Positions 59,733 to 64,000 of a DNA stretch of 64,000 nt are shown here, one piece after another. Numbering within the stretch: position 1 is the stretch's first letter; every line of letters begins with the position of its first letter. The notes beneath the pieces were generated by a model. The model saw nothing but the letters and a program-made list of their open reading frames with translations, was not told where the DNA came from and made no database searches. The DNA comes from Bemisia tabaci. Its lineage: Eukaryota > Arthropoda > Insecta > Hemiptera > Aleyrodidae. Made by a program: the position numbers and the translations under genes. Location of the stretch: contig NC_092800.1 in assembly GCF_918797505.1 (NCBI RefSeq), positions 6,076,001-6,140,000 on the forward strand, given 5' to 3'.

Positions 59733-59951
59733 CGAAGGAACGTAACTCTACTTCAAGGTAAAAAAATTGACTCAAAAAATTCCATTTTTACAGGCTTGTG
59801 CGTGAGTAATTTTTATTATTCTTGCTGAAAAATAGAAGAAAAGTCAGCGAAATGCTCAATTGGAAATGTCAAAGATTTTTCTGGTAAAAGTGCAACTTGC
59901 GATGGGAAATTTGATGACATTGAAATGCAGTTAAGCTCTTTCGTGAGGGAA
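59733..59951. repeat. Foldback family G copy
   Basis: The left arm AACGTAACTCTACTTCAAGG pairs with the right arm CATTGAAATGCAGTTAAGCT. Flanking CAGACGAAGG and CTTTCGTGAGG also pair loosely. It is homologous to 12236-12475. Confidence 0.7.
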
Positions 59952-60493
59952 GCGAAAAATTAAACTAAAAAAAGTCCGTTCCCACGATCAGTACCACAGA
60001 AAGTAAAAAAAAAATTGATTAAAACAACTCAACTTCACTTTATATGAGCCTAACTCAAAAGTCTTTGGTGATCCTAAGATGCCGACCGAGAACTTTTGCT
60101 GTCGAAAGAAAAAACTTTGGTGCGCCGTATGAACCACGGTTCGGTTACTTTAAACAAAGTTCTTTCCTCTAAAATAGTCCCCCTACAGAATTGAGTTACT
60201 ATGTTTCATTCCAGCGAACGGGGGGAGCGAATTCCTTTTATCGCCATTGGCGCATTCGTGAGCGAGGAAAACAAACCGGGGGCGAACTTTCAATCCCTGG
60301 ATTTCTACTCTGTTTGAGCAACGGGACCGTTTCATAACTTTCTTCTCTTCAAAACTCCAATGCGCCCGACTTCGAGTGGAGGCTATAAAAAATTCCAACC
60401 GATAGAAGAAAACTTTCAATCGTCACTCTGTGCGATCGCTGGAAGGGGTGTTGCAAGGTTATGCTGCAGGTTGGGTTGAATCGAAAAACACCT
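59952..60493. other. Single-copy DNA
   Basis: No gene or repeat was recognised. The minus-strand frame at 60183-60419 has no motif. Confidence 0.4.
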
Positions 60494-60749
60494 ACTCTAT
60501 CGTGCTCAGGAAAAACGCCTTATGAGCCTTCAGACGTTGCCATATTTCCATCAATATTAAACGAGTTCACAGGAAAATTGTGAACATTTTTCCCCCAAAC
60601 TATTGTGGCTACTTTGTTTGAAATTTAATCTACAATATCTGAAAATTACAAGGGGAAAATATGCATTCACTTCGTCAGAATACATGTGTTATCCCGGGAA
60701 TTTAGCAACTCTCAAATGTTTTTACGGCATTCTTCCTTAGTAGGGTAGT
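60494..60749. mobile_element. MITE family C, copy 5
   Basis: CTATCGTGCTCAGGAAAAAC starts it and GGCATTCTTCCTTAGTAGGG followed by TAG ends it. The inner arm TTATGAGCCTTCAGACGTTG matches the copy at 41392. No clear 4-bp duplication was seen. Confidence 0.82.
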
Positions 60750-61750
60750 GTTTGATTGTACTGCGCGAAATATTGATGTTCTTAGGTTACTTATATATAG
60801 AAAGTGAAACACAAACCAACACTGTTGTGTTAATTTTGGTACAGTTTGCGGTGAGTTTAGCGAAGAAAACAATAGAAAGACTAGGAAAATGCTTTCCTTT
60901 GATTGCGACGTTGGTTTTCGCCACTCATTTTTTTAGTAAATTTTCAAGAAAACTAGGTGGCATTCTCTCTTGAAATTGTCAACCGAGGGCTAAGGTCATT
61001 TTGTGTTTCACTTCCCGTGTGAACAAAACTTTAATATTGTTTCTCACTGTGCAGGAACTTGAGAAAATGCCTAAATCTGCTCTTTACCAGCAACGAATAA
61101 AATAAAATAGGAGTGTAGATTTCGGAACACCGCGAACAAGATATACGCAGTTCTCAAATTCCTCGTCAAATTTTATGCACGACGATTTACAAGTATATCT
61201 AATTTAGCTAACCTTTTCCCGGCCGTCTAAAATTCCTCGAGAACAGAAATTTCCATCCTATTTTTCCAGTCGGAAAAACCTTGCAACAATCCCTCGCCTC
61301 AGCCGGCCCACCCCTTCACCACGGGGCAGACTTGCGGGAAGGGTTATTGATAAGAGCGGTCTTAGCCGGAATTGGGGAGTGCCTTTTTGAGAGAGCACAA
61401 GATTAACCGTGCTTGCTCGCCGACTTTGATATGTGATGTAAGTGATAAACGGTGACGCAAAGTGATTTACGTCGCTTGATAAAATTGTTTTTTTCCCTTC
61501 GTGGCGAATTTACACGCCAACCCGTCTCGGGCGCTGAGCTTAGGAAACGAAGGGGTAATCTTCGCTACATTGTAAAGGGTTACAGCGCTTACTTTGTTGA
61601 CGTCTTGGAAGGGCTTTCCAGATCGGGTCCCTCGCGTGGTTTCCAGCTCTGAAATTCATAACGTCGCCTACATTTGCCACCACCCCGCTCTGGATTTCTT
61701 TTCTTGATTCAAAGCGAAAAGTAAGAGGAAGATGAATATTTTGAAGGATT
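60750..61750. other. Single-copy DNA, GC-richer at 61270-61660
   Basis: No gene was recognised. Short plus-strand frames at 60752-60973 and 61452-61652 lack motifs. Confidence 0.4.
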
Positions 61751-61976
61751 CACTGGAAAAAAAACACATTGGATCTGGAGTCCAGACTCTTAGAAACATC
61801 GACAAGTAAAAGTACTCTTGGTTCAATCAGAATCTAGCTTAAATCAAGAAGCAAGCCTCTTGATCTAAGCGGATTTCGTCTCGATTCAAGCAAAAATCCG
61901 ATTGAATCAAGAGTGTTTTTTCTTGTCTATGTTTTCAAGAGTCTGTAATCTAGATACAATGTGTTTTTTTCCAGTG
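61751..61976. mobile_element. MITE family D, copy 5 (TSD TT)
   Basis: CACTGGAAAAAAAACACATT starts it and TGTTTTTTTCCAGTG ends it. TT is duplicated (61749-61750 and 61977-61978). It is palindromic and about 226 bp. Confidence 0.93.
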
Positions 61977-64000
61977 TTGAGTATGATGGGCCTCTTATAC
62001 CGAAGTACGAAGTACAGCACTTCGCAACATGGTTTTCTTTCTAAATGCCAGTAAGAAAAGAAATCGCACAACGAGAAGTCGGGGGCAGATAAATTGTATA
62101 CAAGATAAATCGTATACTCCCGTCGAAATCAGATAAATCATATACAGATGGATGGTGAGAGGATAATTCATATAATTTGCCAGTTTGTCAAACTTTTGGG
62201 CGATCGCGAAATTCACTCTGAGTTCTGATCATTCATAATTTCATAGCCCTTCTTTCTCACAAATAATGTACGGAATTTTTTTTACCTAATACCACCAATA
62301 ATTCTCATTTGGATTATTAATTATTTCTGCACTAATATTTCCAAAGACATATATTTTACATCTAGATAAGGTGGATTGCCAATTATCGATACTATCCACA
62401 GACTGTCAAGCTTTTTGGGGTAACGTAACCAGTCTGTTGGCTTAAATTTTAAGCGTCTTTGAGAAGAACTTAGTTCATTCTGACATTGTTGAGTCCATAT
62501 AAAATTTAAAAAATTCTAGTGAAGAACTGTGTGCAGCCCGTTTAGGAGTCCCCAATATTTTGTGTCAATCTGTGTGGCAGTGACCGTTCGTCTGTCCTGA
62601 TTACGGAGGCCAATTTTTAATAATTTTAAATAAGTTAAAGATACAGTCCTACAATTTCAGTAGTGTCTTGCCAGTGGGTCAGCTCTTTTAGTATTTGTGT
62701 CTCCAGATATCCGTCGAAGTTCATCCATGTGGAGCTCCTGTACCGAAGTGTCTTGCGTCCCCGTCCTTGACTTCATTCGTATCTGTTTTTTCCGAGTCAC
62801 TTGAACAGCTTACTCTTATTTTCATTTAAAATCTTCCAAAAGGTCTGATGTTTGATCTCAACAGTTTACTTATCATAATTTAGTCAGGCTAATTTGTTCA
62901 TCCTGCATGAATCATCTTGTTACGTCTCATTCCTCTCAATACGTGTGTAGTCCTGGCAGCTTGATTTGGCTTGACGCTAGTTTGTTCACACTTTAAATTG
63001 AAGACCCCACTAACTCCAGTTGAGAAATCAAGAGATAACGGGAGTATAAGGAGTCTCGGACAAGGAAGCTTAGCCACTGAAAGTTTCTTGATAACCCAGC
63101 ATTTGGATAAATGATAACAGGAAGTCAAACCGCAGGTTTGCTTGGTTTCAAGAAACCTTATTGGCAGCCTCTAAAACAAGCCACTAATTAGTGGCAAGTG
63201 CTCCAAATCCTTGGTAACTAACATCATCACTCTATCTTTGGGCAGAGGTAAGTGAAATTGTCGTAACATCTTATGTCGTTAATAACTCTTGTAACTTATG
63301 TCGCAGCTGACAATGGAAGTAGAGAAAAATAGTCTCATATTTGAGGTTTTACATTTTCTGCTATCGCTGTCCAAATTACCAGAGACCTGAGTCGTTGGTG
63401 AGACCCACAGCTCAGCAAAACTTCGGCCTCTGCCTCCTAAAATTTTTCCTTTTCATCATTGGGCCTTATTTGTACACTTTAGTACCTACCCTGAAAAGCC
63501 GCTTTCTGCTGACTTCAACTGGTCAAGGGCATGGAGAAAGGCAACAAAATACGTGATAGAAAGATAACTTCAGCGGCCTCGTCATATCGTTGGGTTTGTT
63601 CTAATTATCTTTTGTGAACATTAAAAAAAGTCGCTTGGTACCAAACGTCAAAATAATCAACGACTCTCGGGCCATCCTAGTCACCTTATTGGCTACTAAT
63701 CCCTAATTAATGATCACCATCTCTTCTTCCTTGAGGGTCCGAGGGTGAGATGTGTTTCAGATATTCTCAAGAATATCGACATTTCAAATAATAAATGTCA
63801 AATTCTGCTATCTATATTGCCCTTATGCCTTTTCCGAAGTGAGGTTAGTTTAAATTGTTGGTAGATTGCTAACAAATCATAACAAGAGTACAGTTTGATG
63901 TTCGGTACCCACCAACCAACAATTTGATGCTAGTATGCAATTTACCCATCAGACACCCAGTATATAAATTACCGTGTATGCGATTTATACTAACTCCGAG
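61977..64000. other. Single-copy DNA without a supported gene
   Basis: No shared repeat lies in the last 2 kb. The minus strand at 62898-63128 and 62672-62818 holds short open frames with a more protein-like composition than most (see findings). Stops separate them and no family can be assigned. Confidence 0.4.

Overview
This window reads as nuclear DNA from an arthropod, most likely a sap-feeding hemipteran. A whitefly such as Bemisia tabaci is my best guess. That rests on AT-rich composition, the absence of bacterial-type gene packing, and short foldback repeats (for example copies starting CTGCCGTGCTAAGG and CACTGGAAAAAAAACAC) that I associate with whitefly DNA from memory only. No protein-coding gene, rRNA, true tRNA or CRISPR array could be supported on either strand. 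The longest open frame is 187 codons and resembles no family I recognise. Many shorter frames are by-products of palindromic repeats.

The window is best described as a gene desert or a very long intron made of two kinds of DNA. The first is a dense population of small non-autonomous DNA transposons and foldback elements in at least a dozen families, many present two to five times. Several have boundaries fixed by target-site duplications: a 797-bp hAT-type element with a perfect 8-bp duplication (43916-44712); a CAC(T/G)G-ended group with 2-bp duplications in seven of nine copies (8726, 22418, 32335, 33100, 46950, 49492, 61751); and a CTGCCGTGCTAAGG family with 4-bp duplications (18829, 34923, 41392). 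The second is single-copy sequence with a few short GC- and CpG-rich blocks (about 4.1, 18.4, 28.3, 29.9, 41.9 and 54.4 kb). These are the best candidates for cis-regulatory elements or unannotated first exons.

Layout: 0-15 kb is mostly single-copy DNA with scattered foldbacks. 15.05-16.38 kb is a composite element with three direct and one inverted copy of a ~300-bp unit. 21.5-24.7 kb is a foldback/tandem array split by a 1.4-kb CACTA-like element that carries short terminal motif repeats. 28-30 kb holds CpG-rich candidate regulatory DNA with a cluster of CATAAA motifs. 32.3-35.3 kb is a dense MITE cluster. 37.7-38.2 kb is a stretch almost without cytosine, probably a sequence-quality artefact. 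38.7-40.9 kb is a TIR element bracketed by 184-bp direct repeats. 43.9-46.3 kb is another MITE cluster. The rest is mainly single-copy DNA with isolated repeats.

No gene network can be described because no gene is visible. The main biological content is the transposon families, their nesting, and the possible regulatory islands.
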